Origin: SHZI01 sp963802215
GTDB taxonomy: Bacteria; Pseudomonadota; Gammaproteobacteria; Steroidobacterales; GCA-2729495
Assembly: GCA_963802215.1 (NCBI GenBank)
Contig: CAWDHQ010000001.1
Coordinates: forward strand, 806,001 to 870,000
Length of the DNA stretch: 64,000 nucleotides
Direction of reading: 5' to 3'
This document shows, piece after piece, positions 1-9,089 of this stretch. A program made the position numbers and the translations under genes. Under the pieces are notes generated by a model. The model saw nothing but the letters and a program-made list of their open reading frames with translations. It did no database searches and was not told the origin of the DNA. Numbering within the stretch: position 1 is the first letter of the stretch; each line of letters begins with the position of its first letter.

Positions 1-2
1 AG

Positions 3-497
3 ATCGATGCCGCGCTCTGGAAGCGACTGATGCCGCTGTACGCCAGTTCGTTCTGGCGCCGGGGCCGCGAGCCCTACCTGAACGAAGCCTTCTTCGCACG
101 CGTCAGCGCGGCCCTGCCGGACAACGTCCTCGCCATCGTGGCCATGCTCCGGGGAGAGCCCGTAGCAACGGCCCTTTGCTTCCGGAGCGAGGACACCCTC
201 TACGGGCGCTACTGGGGCGCCGAGGGCGACTTCCACAGCCTGCATTTCGAGACCTGCTACTACCAGGGCATCGAGTACTGCATCGAGCATGGCCTGAAGG
301 GCTTCGAGCCGGGAACCCAGGGCGAGCACAAGATCAGTCGCGGCTTCGTGCCGACCGAGACCCGCTCGGCCCACTGGCTGTCCCATCCGCAGTTCGCGCG
401 CGCCATCGACCAGTACCTGGATCGCGAGCGCGCCCACATCGATGAATACATGGAGTCCGCTTCCGACCACGTCCCCTACCGCAGGGGCGCCGGCTAG
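3..497 (+). CDS. DUF482/COG3146 GNAT-like acyltransferase, 3' part only
   Basis: The reading frame is open from the left edge, so the start lies outside the window; 164 codons are visible. The protein matches the C-terminal half of the DUF482 (COG3146) family, a GNAT-fold group often annotated as peptidogalycan biosynthesis protein. The recognisable stretch is HFETCYYQGIEYCIEHGLK followed by FEPGTQGEHKISRGF, which is the family signature, and the end HPQFARAIDQYL is also typical. The true substrate of the family is not established. It is followed 19 nt later by aat on the same strand, so the two may be cotranscribed; this pairing is common in gammaproteobacteria. Family assignment is firm, biochemical role is not. 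Confidence 0.85.
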   Translation: MDAALWKRLMPLYASSFWRRGREPYLNEAFFARVSAALPDNVLAIVAMLRGEPVATALCFRSEDTLYGRYWGAEGDFHSLHFETCYYQGIEYCIEHGLKGFEPGTQGEHKISRGFVPTETRSAHWLSHPQFARAIDQYLDRERAHIDEYMESASDHVPYRRGAG

Positions 498-516
498 CGG
501 CCGACCGGCATCCGGC

Positions 517-1269
517 ATGAACGCAATCGCCTTTCTGCATCCGGACGACCCGCCGGACCACTTCCCGGACCCCGCGGGCGCAGCCAGGTCGCCGGACGGC
601 CTCCTGGCCATCGGCGGGGACCTGGCCCCGGAGCGGCTGCTCGCGGCCTACCGCCGCGGAATCTTTCCCTGGTACGAGGAGGGGCAGCCGATCCTGTGGT
701 GGTCGCCGGACCCCCGCGCCGTCCTGCTGCCCGGAGAACTGCACGTATCCCGCAGCCTCCGCCGGACCTTGCGGAGCGACCGCTTCCGCGTCTCGGTGGA
801 CCTGGCCTTCGCGCACGTCATAGATGCCTGCGCCAGCGTCCGGGCGGGCTCCGGGACCTGGATAACGCCGGAGATGCGCTCGGCCTACCTCCGGCTGCAC
901 CAGCTTGGCCACGCACACGCCATTGAGACGTGGCTAGGATCCGCACTCGTGGGCGGGCTCTACGGCATTGCACTCGGCGGCGTGTTCTTCGGCGAGTCGA
1001 TGTTCAGCCTGGAGTCGGACGCCTCGAAGGTGGCCCTGGTGCACCTGGCAGGCCTGGCAGTGAAGCGCGGGATCCAGCTGATCGATTGCCAGGTGGCGAC
1101 CGGGCACCTGGCGTCCCTCGGCAGCGAGCTGATGCCCCGGGATGAATTCCTGCAGGCCGTGAGGATGCTCACTTCGGCCCCGGTACCGCCGGGCTCCTGG
1201 AAGGAATCCCCCGGCCCGACGTCTGTGCTCGCGCCGGACCGGACCGGAGCCGGTCGCTTGCGCGGCTGA
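517..1269 (+). CDS. aat: Leucyl/phenylalanyl-tRNA--protein transferase
   Basis: Transfers Leu or Phe from aminoacyl-tRNA to the N-terminus of proteins starting with Arg or Lys, creating an N-degron read by ClpS. The 250-residue protein has the family core: FPDP and SPDGLLAIGGDL near the N-terminus, YRRGIFPWY, ILWWSPDPRAVL, and GLYGIALGGVFFGESMFS followed by DCQVATGHLASLG. I chose ATG 517 because the match to the family begins there; the frame stays open upstream to 442 but that part overlaps the preceding gene and looks unlike the family. The C-terminal 25 residues are low-complexity. clpA and clpS, which act on its products, lie just downstream on the other strand. Confidence 0.95.
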   Translation: MNAIAFLHPDDPPDHFPDPAGAARSPDGLLAIGGDLAPERLLAAYRRGIFPWYEEGQPILWWSPDPRAVLLPGELHVSRSLRRTLRSDRFRVSVDLAFAHVIDACASVRAGSGTWITPEMRSAYLRLHQLGHAHAIETWLGSALVGGLYGIALGGVFFGESMFSLESDASKVALVHLAGLAVKRGIQLIDCQVATGHLASLGSELMPRDEFLQAVRMLTSAPVPPGSWKESPGPTSVLAPDRTGAGRLRG

Positions 1270-1311
1270 ACGAGTTCGACGACAATCGCGGCCCGTTCCG
1301 CCGGAGTCTCC

Positions 1312-1530
1312 ATGTCGAAAGAAGAAGCCATCACGATGGACGGGGTCGTTGCCGAGACCCTGCCCAACACGACGTTTCGGGTGAAACTCGATAACGGCCA
1401 CGTCGTTACCGCGCACATCTCAGGAAAGATGCGCAAGAACTACATCCGCATCCTTACGGGCGACCGTGTCACGGTTGAACTGACCCCGTACGACCTCAGC
1501 AAGGGGCGCATTACCTTCCGCGCCCGCTAG
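1312..1530 (+). CDS. infA: Translation initiation factor IF-1
   Basis: A 72-residue S1/OB-fold protein, the usual length. It binds the ribosomal A site during initiation together with IF-2 and IF-3. The whole sequence is diagnostic: MSKEEAITMDGVVAETLPN, FRVKLDNGHVVTAHISGKM, RKNYIRILTGDRVTVEL. A GGAG stretch precedes the ATG by a few bases. It lies 42 nt after aat on the same strand and converges with clpA, an arrangement (aat-infA-clpA-clpS) seen in Pseudomonas, where an arginyl-tRNA transferase gene (ate/bpt) usually sits between aat and infA. That gene is absent here. Confidence 0.98.
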   Translation: MSKEEAITMDGVVAETLPNTTFRVKLDNGHVVTAHISGKMRKNYIRILTGDRVTVELTPYDLSKGRITFRAR

Positions 1531-1577
1531 TCCCCAGCTTCGCCAGGCTTCAGATTCCGCTTCGCCAGCCCGTCGTT

Positions 1578-3860
1578 TCAGGCGGGATCGGGAATGTGCT
1601 CGAGCGCCCGGGTCGCCGGGGTGGCGACCAGTTCCAGCGCTCCCGCGTCATCGAGCGTGATGCGGACATGCCCGCCCTTGGCCAGGTCGCCGAACAGCAG
1701 CTGCTCAGCCAGCGGCCGCTTGATCTGTTCCTGAATCACCCGCGCCATGGGCCGTGCGCCCATCTTGGGGTCATAGCCCTTGTCGGCGATCCACTGGCGG
1801 GCGGCAGGCTCGAGTTCGATCGTGACCGAGCTCTTGTCCAGCTGCGCCTCGAGCTCCATCACGAGCTTGTCGACGACCCGCAGGATCGCGTCCGGGCCGA
1901 GCGGTGCGAACTGGATGATGGAGTCCAGGCGGTTGCGGAACTCAGGGGTGAACATCCGGTTGATGATTGCCATTCCGTCCGTGGTGTTGTCCTGTTCCGT
2001 GAACCCCATGGAAGCCCGGCCCATCTCCTGGGCACCGGCATTCGTGGTCATCACGAGGATCACGTTGCGGAAATCCGCCTTCCGGCCGTTGTTGTCGGTG
2101 AGGGTGCCGTGATCCATGACCTGCAGCAGCAGGTTGAAGACCTCGGGGTGCGCCTTCTCGATCTCATCGAGGAGCAGGACGGCGTGGGGATGCTTGCTGA
2201 TCGCCTCCGTGAGCAATCCGCCCTGGTCAAAGCCCACGTAGCCCGGCGGGGCGCCTATCAGCCGGGAGACGGTGTGCCGTTCCATGTACTCGGACATGTC
2301 GAACCGGATCAGCTCGATTCCCAGGCAATGGGCGAGCTGCCGGGTCACCTCCGTCTTGCCGACACCCGTGGGACCGGCAAACAGGAAGGCGCCAACGGGC
2401 TTCTCGGCCTCGCGCAGGCCTGACCGGGCCATCTTGATCGCCGACGCCAGCGCCGTGACCGCCTTGTCCTGGCCAAAGATCACCAGCTTGAGATCGCGCT
2501 CCAGGTTCCGGAGCTGGTCCCGGTCGGATGCGGACACGCTCTTGGGCGGGATGCGGGCAATCTTCGCGATGACGATCTCGATCTGGGCGACGCCAACCTC
2601 CTTGGACCGGGTTGCCGCCGGCTCGAGACGGACGCTGGCCCCGGCCTCGTCGATCACGTCGATGGCCTTGTCGGGCAGCTGGCGCTCATTGATGTACTTG
2701 GCCGACAGCTCGACCGCCGCGACGATTGCCTCGTCCGTGTAGGTGACGCTGTGGTGCTCCTCGAACCGGGTCTTCAGCCCGCGCAGGATCTCGATCGTCT
2801 GCGGGATGCTGGGCTCGGTGATGTCGATCTTCTGGAAGCGGCGGGCGAGCGCGTGGTCCTTCTCGAAGACGCCGCGATACTCACGGTAGGTCGTGGAGCC
2901 GATGCAGCGCAGTTCGCCGCTCGACAGGACGGGCTTGATCAGGTTCGACGCATCCAGGACTCCGCCCGACGCCGCGCCGGCGCCAATGACGGTGTGAATC
3001 TCGTCGATGAACAGGATGGCACCCGGATCCTTGGAGAGTTCCTTGATGACCGCCTTGAAGCGCTTCTCGAAGTCGCCCCGATACTTCGTACCGGCCAGCA
3101 GCGACCCCATGTCGAGCGAATAGATCGTGCAGTTGGCCAGGATCTCGGGCACCTTGCCCTCGACGATCATCTTCGCGAGGCCCTCGGCGATTGCTGTCTT
3201 GCCGACGCCCGCCTCACCGACGTACAGCGGGTTGTTCTTCCGGCGGCGGCACAGCACCTGGATCGTCCGCTCCACCTCGTGCTCGCGGCCGATCAGGGGG
3301 TCGATCTTGCCCTCCCGCGCCCGCTTGTTGAGATTGGTGGCGTAGTTGTCGAGCGCACTGCCGCCGGCATCGCCCTCGCCTTCCTCGCTTTCGCCGGACT
3401 GTCCCTTGGCGCCGGCCGGGTCATCCCGCAACTTCGACAGGCCGTGAGAGATGAAATTGACGACATCCAGCCGGGTCACGTCCTGAAGGCCGAGGAGGTA
3501 GACCGCGTGGGACTGCTTCTCGCCGAAAATGGCCACAAGCACGTTCTCGCCGCGGACTTCCTTCTTGCCGCTCGACTGCACGTGGAAGACCGCACGCTGG
3601 AGGACCCGCTGGAAGCCGAGGGTGGGCTGCACGTCCTGTTCGCTGCCCTCGGCCAGGCGGGGGGTGGATTCCTCGACGAACTGCTCCAGGTCGCGGCGCA
3701 GGCGGGCGAGGTCGGCCCCGCAACCCTTGAGGATCTCGCTGACGGTCGGTACGTCGATGATGGCGAGTAGCAGGTGCTCCACCGTCATGTATTCATGCCG
3801 CTTGGCACGGGCCTGCTGGAAGGCCTCGTTCAGGCAGAACTCGAGTTCACTGCTCAACAT
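1578..3860 (-). CDS. clpA: ATP-dependent Clp protease ATP-binding subunit ClpA
   Basis: AAA+ unfoldase of 760 residues that feeds substrates into ClpP in the cytoplasm. Domain order is as in E. coli ClpA: N domain (ClpS-binding, about residues 1-145), D1 with Walker A GEAGVGKTAIAEG near residue 215 and Walker B ILFIDEIHT, and D2 with GPTGVGKTEVTRQ near 500 and VLLLDEIEKAHPEV. The ClpP-docking loop that reads IGL in E. coli reads MGF here (in ASMGFTEQDN), which fits the [LIVMP]-G-[FL] pattern. The start follows clpS by five nucleotides, so the two are clearly cotranscribed, clpS first. Confidence 0.98.
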   Translation of the reverse strand: MLSSELEFCLNEAFQQARAKRHEYMTVEHLLLAIIDVPTVSEILKGCGADLARLRRDLEQFVEESTPRLAEGSEQDVQPTLGFQRVLQRAVFHVQSSGKKEVRGENVLVAIFGEKQSHAVYLLGLQDVTRLDVVNFISHGLSKLRDDPAGAKGQSGESEEGEGDAGGSALDNYATNLNKRAREGKIDPLIGREHEVERTIQVLCRRRKNNPLYVGEAGVGKTAIAEGLAKMIVEGKVPEILANCTIYSLDMGSLLAGTKYRGDFEKRFKAVIKELSKDPGAILFIDEIHTVIGAGAASGGVLDASNLIKPVLSSGELRCIGSTTYREYRGVFEKDHALARRFQKIDITEPSIPQTIEILRGLKTRFEEHHSVTYTDEAIVAAVELSAKYINERQLPDKAIDVIDEAGASVRLEPAATRSKEVGVAQIEIVIAKIARIPPKSVSASDRDQLRNLERDLKLVIFGQDKAVTALASAIKMARSGLREAEKPVGAFLFAGPTGVGKTEVTRQLAHCLGIELIRFDMSEYMERHTVSRLIGAPPGYVGFDQGGLLTEAISKHPHAVLLLDEIEKAHPEVFNLLLQVMDHGTLTDNNGRKADFRNVILVMTTNAGAQEMGRASMGFTEQDNTTDGMAIINRMFTPEFRNRLDSIIQFAPLGPDAILRVVDKLVMELEAQLDKSSVTIELEPAARQWIADKGYDPKMGARPMARVIQEQIKRPLAEQLLFGDLAKGGHVRITLDDAGALELVATPATRALEHIPDPA

Positions 3861-3865
3861 GGCTG

Positions 3866-4204
3866 TCAGGTTTCCTCAAGCGTGCAAAGGAGCGGATGCT
3901 GGTGCTGCTGGGCATAGGCGCCCACCTGGGCGACCTTGGTTTCCGCAATCTCATAGGTAAAGACGCCGCAGACCCCCTTGCCCCGGGTGTGAACTTCCAG
4001 CATGACGCGTGTGGCCTTTTGCCGGTCCATGGCGAAAATCAGCTCCAGCACCTCAACAACGAATTCCATCGGCGTGTAGTCGTCATTGAGCAGGACTACA
4101 CGATACAACGGTGGACGTTTGACTTGGGGGCGGGACTCCTCCAGCGCAAGCCCCCGGCCATCGTCCAGTCGCCGCGTAAGGTCCTTGTCGCTGTCGCTGC
4201 CCAT
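3866..4204 (-). CDS. clpS: ClpS adaptor (N-recognin)
   Basis: Adaptor of 112 residues that binds N-terminal Leu, Phe, Tyr or Trp on substrates and hands them to ClpA. The signature LLNDDYTPMEFVVEVL, followed by the VHTRGKGVCGVFTYEIAETK region, is clear. I placed the start at ATG 4204; the frame continues upstream for many codons, but that part has no ClpS similarity. About 25 residues before the folded core form the flexible N-terminal extension needed for delivery in E. coli ClpS. First gene of a clpS-clpA unit. Confidence 0.96.
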   Translation of the reverse strand: MGSDSDKDLTRRLDDGRGLALEESRPQVKRPPLYRVVLLNDDYTPMEFVVEVLELIFAMDRQKATRVMLEVHTRGKGVCGVFTYEIAETKVAQVGAYAQQHQHPLLCTLEET

Positions 4205-4445
4205 CGCACGCCGCTCGTCCACTACCAAGTTCGTCAATTCCGTCGAAAACCTTGAATGCGCCTCGATAGTAACTGATTCGATTCCAGGCAGTGGACCGGA
4301 TTCCGCGCTGCGGAATACGCCAGTCACACGGCGTTCACGCGCAGGAACCACACTGTGCTGCGGTGTGTGGAGCGGGTCACGGTTCGCTGTCCGCATGAGG
4401 GCTCTAATTCCCCCTGCAGACGGCGTCAGGGACGGCAAACTGAGG

Positions 4446-4474
4446 TTGCTCGCCTGCCGGTACCTGATTATGCT
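4446..4474 (+). promoter_or_regulatory. Predicted sigma70 promoter of gspCDEF
   Basis: TTGCTC (4446-4451), 17 nt, TATGCT (4469-4474). Transcription would start near 4481, about 20 nt before the GTG start of gspC, giving a very short leader with no obvious Shine-Dalgarno sequence. The rest of the 4205-4501 intergenic space must also hold the leftward clpS promoter; no convincing match was found for that one. Confidence 0.5.
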
Positions 4475-4501
4475 AAATCCCCTTATGTTTCTTGGGTTTC
4501 T

Positions 4502-5422
4502 GTGAACATTCAGGATCTTGTCTCCCGTTTCGGCGGACCGACGCCGACACTGGTGGTTGCGCGGGCGAACGAGCACCTGCCGATGGCCGTGTCCATTGGG
4601 GCGGTGATCCTGATCGGCTATTACCTGGCCCGTCTCTTCTGGCTCGTCTATCCGGCAGGACCGCGCGCACCGTGGCAACCGCCCCAGCAGCTGGCGCCGT
4701 CAGGCCCGGCAAAGACGGGTCCTGCCGACTACGCGACGATCACTGCCGCTCACCTCTTCGGCGAAATCTCGACGGAGGCACCGGCGGTCACCGGCGACGC
4801 GGCGCTCAATGCACCCGAGACCACCCTCTCGCTGCAGCTCCGGGGCGCCATTGCCGCCGACGATCCGCGCTTTGCCCATGCCATCATCGCGGACGGCAGC
4901 GGCAAGGAGCAGGTCTACTTCGTGAGCTCCACCCTGCCCGGCGGCGCCACCGTGCAGCAGATCCAGGCCGACAGGGTCGTACTCGCGCGGGCGGGACAGC
5001 TCGAGGTGCTGCGGCTGCCGCGGGAGGGACAGGGTGCCGGGAGTCCGGGAGCGTTCAGCCCTGCCCCGTCAAGGCCCGAAGCGCCGCCCGCCGAGCAGAA
5101 CGTGCAGGAACTGGTGGCCCAGAACGCCCAGGGCTTCCTTGAGGTGGTCCGGCCGCAACCGTTCATGCCAAACGGCCAGCTGAAGGGCTATCGTATCTAC
5201 CCGGGGCCCAACCGCCAGCAGTTCGCCGCCCTGGGGCTTCGCGCTGGCGACCTCGTCACGGAAATCAACGGCATCGCATTGAATAATCCGGCGCAGGGGA
5301 TGGAAGTCTTTCGCAGCCTGGGTGACGCACCCCAGGTCACGGTCACCGTAGAGCGTGATGGTCAGCCCCAGGTGCTGTCGCTCAACATGACTCAGGTCAA
5401 CGCCGCCGGAGCGACGCAGTGA
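4502..5422 (+). CDS. gspC: Type II secretion system protein GspC
   Basis: Inner-membrane T2SS component that links the assembly platform to the outer-membrane secretin GspD. The 306-residue protein has a short cytoplasmic N-terminus, one membrane segment (about residues 28-46, with GAVILIGYYLARLFWLV), a homology region with the conserved TAAHLFGE, and a C-terminal PDZ domain (GYRIYPGPNRQQFAALGLR, then GDLVTEINGI). The GTG start at 4502 gives the usual family length; the frame is open further upstream but with no family similarity. The stop codon overlaps the GTG of gspD by four bases. Confidence 0.9.
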   Translation: MNIQDLVSRFGGPTPTLVVARANEHLPMAVSIGAVILIGYYLARLFWLVYPAGPRAPWQPPQQLAPSGPAKTGPADYATITAAHLFGEISTEAPAVTGDAALNAPETTLSLQLRGAIAADDPRFAHAIIADGSGKEQVYFVSSTLPGGATVQQIQADRVVLARAGQLEVLRLPREGQGAGSPGAFSPAPSRPEAPPAEQNVQELVAQNAQGFLEVVRPQPFMPNGQLKGYRIYPGPNRQQFAALGLRAGDLVTEINGIALNNPAQGMEVFRSLGDAPQVTVTVERDGQPQVLSLNMTQVNAAGATQ

Positions 5423-7524
5423 GACAAACTGGCAACCCAATCCCCCCCAGCAGCAGTCCCCGGCGTGCCGGCATCGGGCTGATTCTCCTCGCCGCGCTCC
5501 TCGTGACAGTGCCCCTGCCGGGATTGCGCGCCCAGCAGGCGACCATCACCCCGAACTACAAGGACGCCGACATCCGGCAGGTGATCGAAGCAGTTGGCGA
5601 GGTCACCGGGAAGAATTTCATCCTCGATCCCCGGGTCAAGGCCCAGGTCACCATGCTCTCCGCGGCGCCGATGAGCCCCGAAGCGTTCTACGAGGCATTC
5701 CTCTCGATCCTCTCCGTCTACGGATTCGTGGCCGTGCCGTCGGGGGATGTCGTGAAGATCCTGCCCGACGCCAACGCACGCCAGGTTCCCGGCGCGGAAG
5801 GCGAGCCTGGCGGTGGCCGGCCTGACGACATCGTCACCCGGGTCCTCAGCGTGCAGAACGTGGCGGCGGCCCAGCTCGTCCCGATCCTCCGCCCCCTGAT
5901 TCCCCAGTACGGACACCTGGCTGCCCACCCGCCGTCCAACCTGCTGATCATCAGCGACCGGGCGTCGAACGTGGACCGGATGATGAAGATCGTCGCCCGC
6001 ATCGACCAGGCCGCGGACCAGGATTACGAGGTGATCCGGCTCGAGCACGCGTCGGCCACCGAGATCGTCAAGATCGTGGGTGCGCTGAACCAGGGGGCCC
6101 AGGCGGCCGAGGGTGGCGGCGGCCCGCGCGTCACCGTGGTCGCCGACGAGCGGACCAACAGTGTGCTGGTCACCGGGGACAAGACCGACAGGCTCCGCTA
6201 CCGGGCCCTGATCACGCATCTGGACACTCCCCTCGAGGAAGGCGGCGACACCCAGGTGCGTTACCTGCGCTACACCGATGCCGTCGACCTGGCCACCAAG
6301 CTGCAGAGCCAGTACTCGGGTACCGGCGCCCAGGCCACCGCCGCGAAGGACGCAGCCCCGCCCGCCCAGCGCGGCGACGTGAGCATCTGGGCTGATGAAT
6401 CCACCAACGCACTGATCATCACGGCGCCGCCAAAGACCATGAAGTCGATGATGGCCGTCATCGACAAGCTGGACATCCGCCGCGCCCAGGTCCTGGTGGA
6501 GGCAATCCTCGTCGAGGTGTCCTCCGACAAGGCGTCCGAACTCGGCGTCACCTGGGCAGTCGGCGATGCGGATCTCGACAACGCCGCCGGACTGACCAAG
6601 TTCGACAACACCACCGGTGTCACCGGCATTGCCGGCGCCATCCTGGGCGCCGGGGACGGAGACTCGGGTTCGGGCACGGGCACTACCGCAACTGCCGCGT
6701 CGCTCATCGGCAACGGCCTCACCATGGGCATCGGCAGGCTGGCCGATTCCGGCATCAGCTTCGTCGCACTGATCGAGGCACTCGAGTCCGACGGCAGCTC
6801 CAACATCATCGGCACGCCGGTGCTGGTCACGCTCGACAACGAGGAAGCGGAAATCCAGGTTGGCCAGGAAGTGCCCTTCGTCACGGGGCAGTACACCGAC
6901 ACGGGGGCGTCCGGCGGCAACACGTCCGTCAATCCCTTCCAGACGATCCAGCGCGAGCAGGTGGGCCTGACCCTCAAGATCACCCCGCAGATCAATGAGG
7001 GTGATGCGGTGCGGCTCAAGGTGGAACAGGAGATCTCCCAGCTGCTGCCCAGCGCCCAGGCGGTGGACCTGATCACCTCGAACCGCTCGATCAACACCTC
7101 GGTCATCGTCGAGGACGGCGGCACGCTGGTGCTCGGCGGTCTCATCCAGGATCAGATCACCGAGCGGCAGCAGCGCGTCCCGATCCTGGGGCGCATTCCC
7201 CTCGTCGGCTGGCTGTTCCGGTCCGACACGACGACCAAGAACAAGACCAACCTGATGGTCTTCATCAAGCCGACGATCCTGCGCGACAACGTGCAGGCCG
7301 CGTTCGAGACGAACGCCAAGTACAACTACATCCGCGACGAGCAGCTGGGCATCAAGCCGAAGCGCCCGCGCCTGATGCCCCTGACCGAGCGTTCCACGCT
7401 CCCGCCGATGGACCAGTCCGCCCCTGCTGCGGCTCCAGCGGGCCAGGCACCGGCCTCGCCCCAGTCCCTGTCGCCGGAACCCCCCGTCATCGACCTGCGG
7501 GAAAAGCCCGAGGGCGCCCGGTGA
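5419..7524 (+). CDS. gspD: Type II secretion system secretin GspD
   Basis: Outer-membrane channel of the T2SS, 701 residues. Layout: signal peptide (about 1-38, ending GLRAQQA), N0 domain (NYKDADIRQVIEAVGEVTG), three N1-N3 repeats, one N3 loop rich in Gly/Ser/Thr near 400-420, and the secretin core with QVGQEVPFVTGQY and VPILGRIPLVGWLFR. The C-terminal 50 residues are Pro/Ala-rich and may form the S-domain region or a pilotin-independent tail. GTG start overlaps the gspC stop (GTGA), and gspE starts inside its own stop, indicating translational coupling. Confidence 0.95.
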   Translation: MRQTGNPIPPSSSPRRAGIGLILLAALLVTVPLPGLRAQQATITPNYKDADIRQVIEAVGEVTGKNFILDPRVKAQVTMLSAAPMSPEAFYEAFLSILSVYGFVAVPSGDVVKILPDANARQVPGAEGEPGGGRPDDIVTRVLSVQNVAAAQLVPILRPLIPQYGHLAAHPPSNLLIISDRASNVDRMMKIVARIDQAADQDYEVIRLEHASATEIVKIVGALNQGAQAAEGGGGPRVTVVADERTNSVLVTGDKTDRLRYRALITHLDTPLEEGGDTQVRYLRYTDAVDLATKLQSQYSGTGAQATAAKDAAPPAQRGDVSIWADESTNALIITAPPKTMKSMMAVIDKLDIRRAQVLVEAILVEVSSDKASELGVTWAVGDADLDNAAGLTKFDNTTGVTGIAGAILGAGDGDSGSGTGTTATAASLIGNGLTMGIGRLADSGISFVALIEALESDGSSNIIGTPVLVTLDNEEAEIQVGQEVPFVTGQYTDTGASGGNTSVNPFQTIQREQVGLTLKITPQINEGDAVRLKVEQEISQLLPSAQAVDLITSNRSINTSVIVEDGGTLVLGGLIQDQITERQQRVPILGRIPLVGWLFRSDTTTKNKTNLMVFIKPTILRDNVQAAFETNAKYNYIRDEQLGIKPKRPRLMPLTERSTLPPMDQSAPAAAPAGQAPASPQSLSPEPPVIDLREKPEGAR

Positions 7525-9089
7525 GCCAGGCGGTCCCCGAGCCCATCGTCGAACTGGCGGAGGCCCGCCGTCCGGAACGCGTGCCTGAAGCCGCGGCACA
7601 GCTCCCCCCGGAAGTGCGCCGCTACGTGCTCCCCTTTGCCTTCGCCAAGCGCCACGGCGTCCTCATCAACGGCCTGCTCGACGGTCGGCCCCTGACCATC
7701 GTCCGCTCTGACGCGAAGCTGGCTGCCATCTCTGAGGTGCGCCGCTTCGTGGACGGCTCCATGCGGATGCAGGTCGTCCCACCGGCGGAGTTCGACCGAC
7801 AGCTGCAGCAGACCTACGAGCGGGAATCCAACACCACCATGCAGATGGTGGACGGCCTCGGTGAGGACACGGACCTCTTCCGGGTGGCCCAGGAACTGCC
7901 CGAGCCCTCCGACCTGCTGGAGAGCGATGACGACGCGCCCATAATCCGCCTCATCAACGCCCTGCTGACCTCCGCCGTCAAGGACAACGCCTCGGACATC
8001 CATATCGAACCCTTCGAGAATCGCCTCGTCGTGCGCTTCCGGGTGGATGGTGTGCTCCGGGAGGTGCTGCAGTCCCGCCGTGCCGTGGCGCCCCTGGTCG
8101 TGTCCCGCATCAAGGTGATGTCCAAGCTCGACATTGCCGAGAAGCGGCTGCCCCAGGACGGCAGGTTCTCCCTGCGCATCGCCGGCCGCGCGGTCGACGT
8201 GCGCGTGTCGACGATGCCATCCGGCCATGGTGAACGGGTGGTCCTCCGGCTGCTGGACAAGCACGCCGGACGCCTGGAACTGGAAGGGCTCGGCATGGAC
8301 CCCGACACGCGAGGCGTCATCGACGAGCTCATTCACAAGCCCCACGGGATCATTCTGGTCACCGGCCCCACGGGATCGGGCAAGACGACGACGCTCTATG
8401 CGGCGCTCGAGCGCATCAACGACAACACGCGCAACATCATGACGGTGGAGGATCCGATCGAGTACTACATCGACGGGATCGGCCAGTCCCAGGTGAACAC
8501 GAAGGCCGACATGACCTTCGCCCGGGGCCTGCGCGCCATACTCCGGCAGGATCCGGACGTCGTGATGGTGGGCGAGATCCGGGACCTGGAGACGGCGGAG
8601 ATTGCCGTCCAGGCGAGCCTCACGGGCCACCTCGTCCTGTCCACGCTCCATACGAATACCGCGGTCGGCGCGGTCACGCGCCTGCGGGACATGGGCGTGG
8701 AGCCCTTCCTGCTCTCGTCCAGCCTCATCGGGGTGCTGGCTCAGCGCCTGGTGCGGGTCATCGATCCGGCCACGAAGGTCGCGTACACGGCCCGGGAATA
8801 CGAGTGCAAGACTCTGGGGCTGGATCCCGCCAACCCGCCTCCCCTCTATCACCCCGACGAAGCAGCGATGCAGGCCGGCGGCGCCGGCTACCGTGGCCGC
8901 ACCGGCATCTATGAGCTGGTGACCATCGACGACGAGTTCCGCACGATGATCCACGACGGCGCGGCGGAGCATGAACTGGAGCGCTACGCGCGGACCCGCA
9001 GCCCCAGCATTCGCGATGACGGGCTGAAGAAGGCGCTGGCCGGGGTCACGACCCTCGAAGAGGTCCTGCGCGTCACCCGCTCTGACTGA
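7521..9089 (+). CDS. gspE: Type II secretion ATPase GspE lacking the zinc-binding cysteines
   Basis: Cytoplasmic hexameric ATPase of 522 residues driving pseudopilus assembly. Walker A GPTGSGKTTTLYAAL is near residues 282-296, the Asp box is ILRQDPDVVMVGEIRD, and the His box is TGHLVLSTLHTNTA. Most GspE proteins carry a CxxC...CxxC zinc-binding region between LAQRLVR and GYRGRTGIYEL. Here the four cysteine positions are Asp415, Thr418, Ala449 and Ala452 (VIDPATK and AAMQAGGAGY), so zinc cannot be bound there. The flanking sequence is intact and in frame, so this is substitution rather than a deletion. GTG start overlaps gspD by four bases. Confidence 0.95.
   Translation: MSQAVPEPIVELAEARRPERVPEAAAQLPPEVRRYVLPFAFAKRHGVLINGLLDGRPLTIVRSDAKLAAISEVRRFVDGSMRMQVVPPAEFDRQLQQTYERESNTTMQMVDGLGEDTDLFRVAQELPEPSDLLESDDDAPIIRLINALLTSAVKDNASDIHIEPFENRLVVRFRVDGVLREVLQSRRAVAPLVVSRIKVMSKLDIAEKRLPQDGRFSLRIAGRAVDVRVSTMPSGHGERVVLRLLDKHAGRLELEGLGMDPDTRGVIDELIHKPHGIILVTGPTGSGKTTTLYAALERINDNTRNIMTVEDPIEYYIDGIGQSQVNTKADMTFARGLRAILRQDPDVVMVGEIRDLETAEIAVQASLTGHLVLSTLHTNTAVGAVTRLRDMGVEPFLLSSSLIGVLAQRLVRVIDPATKVAYTAREYECKTLGLDPANPPPLYHPDEAAMQAGGAGYRGRTGIYELVTIDDEFRTMIHDGAAEHELERYARTRSPSIRDDGLKKALAGVTTLEEVLRVTRSD

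Noticed and set aside
1531..1577. Possible terminator between infA and clpA
   Set aside because: Repeated CTTCGCCAG strings are direct repeats, not a convincing stem with T-run.
5392..7599. Long open frame on the minus strand through gspD
   Set aside because: Antisense shadow of a GC-rich gene; the product is rich in Arg, Gly and His with no family similarity, whereas gspD is certain.
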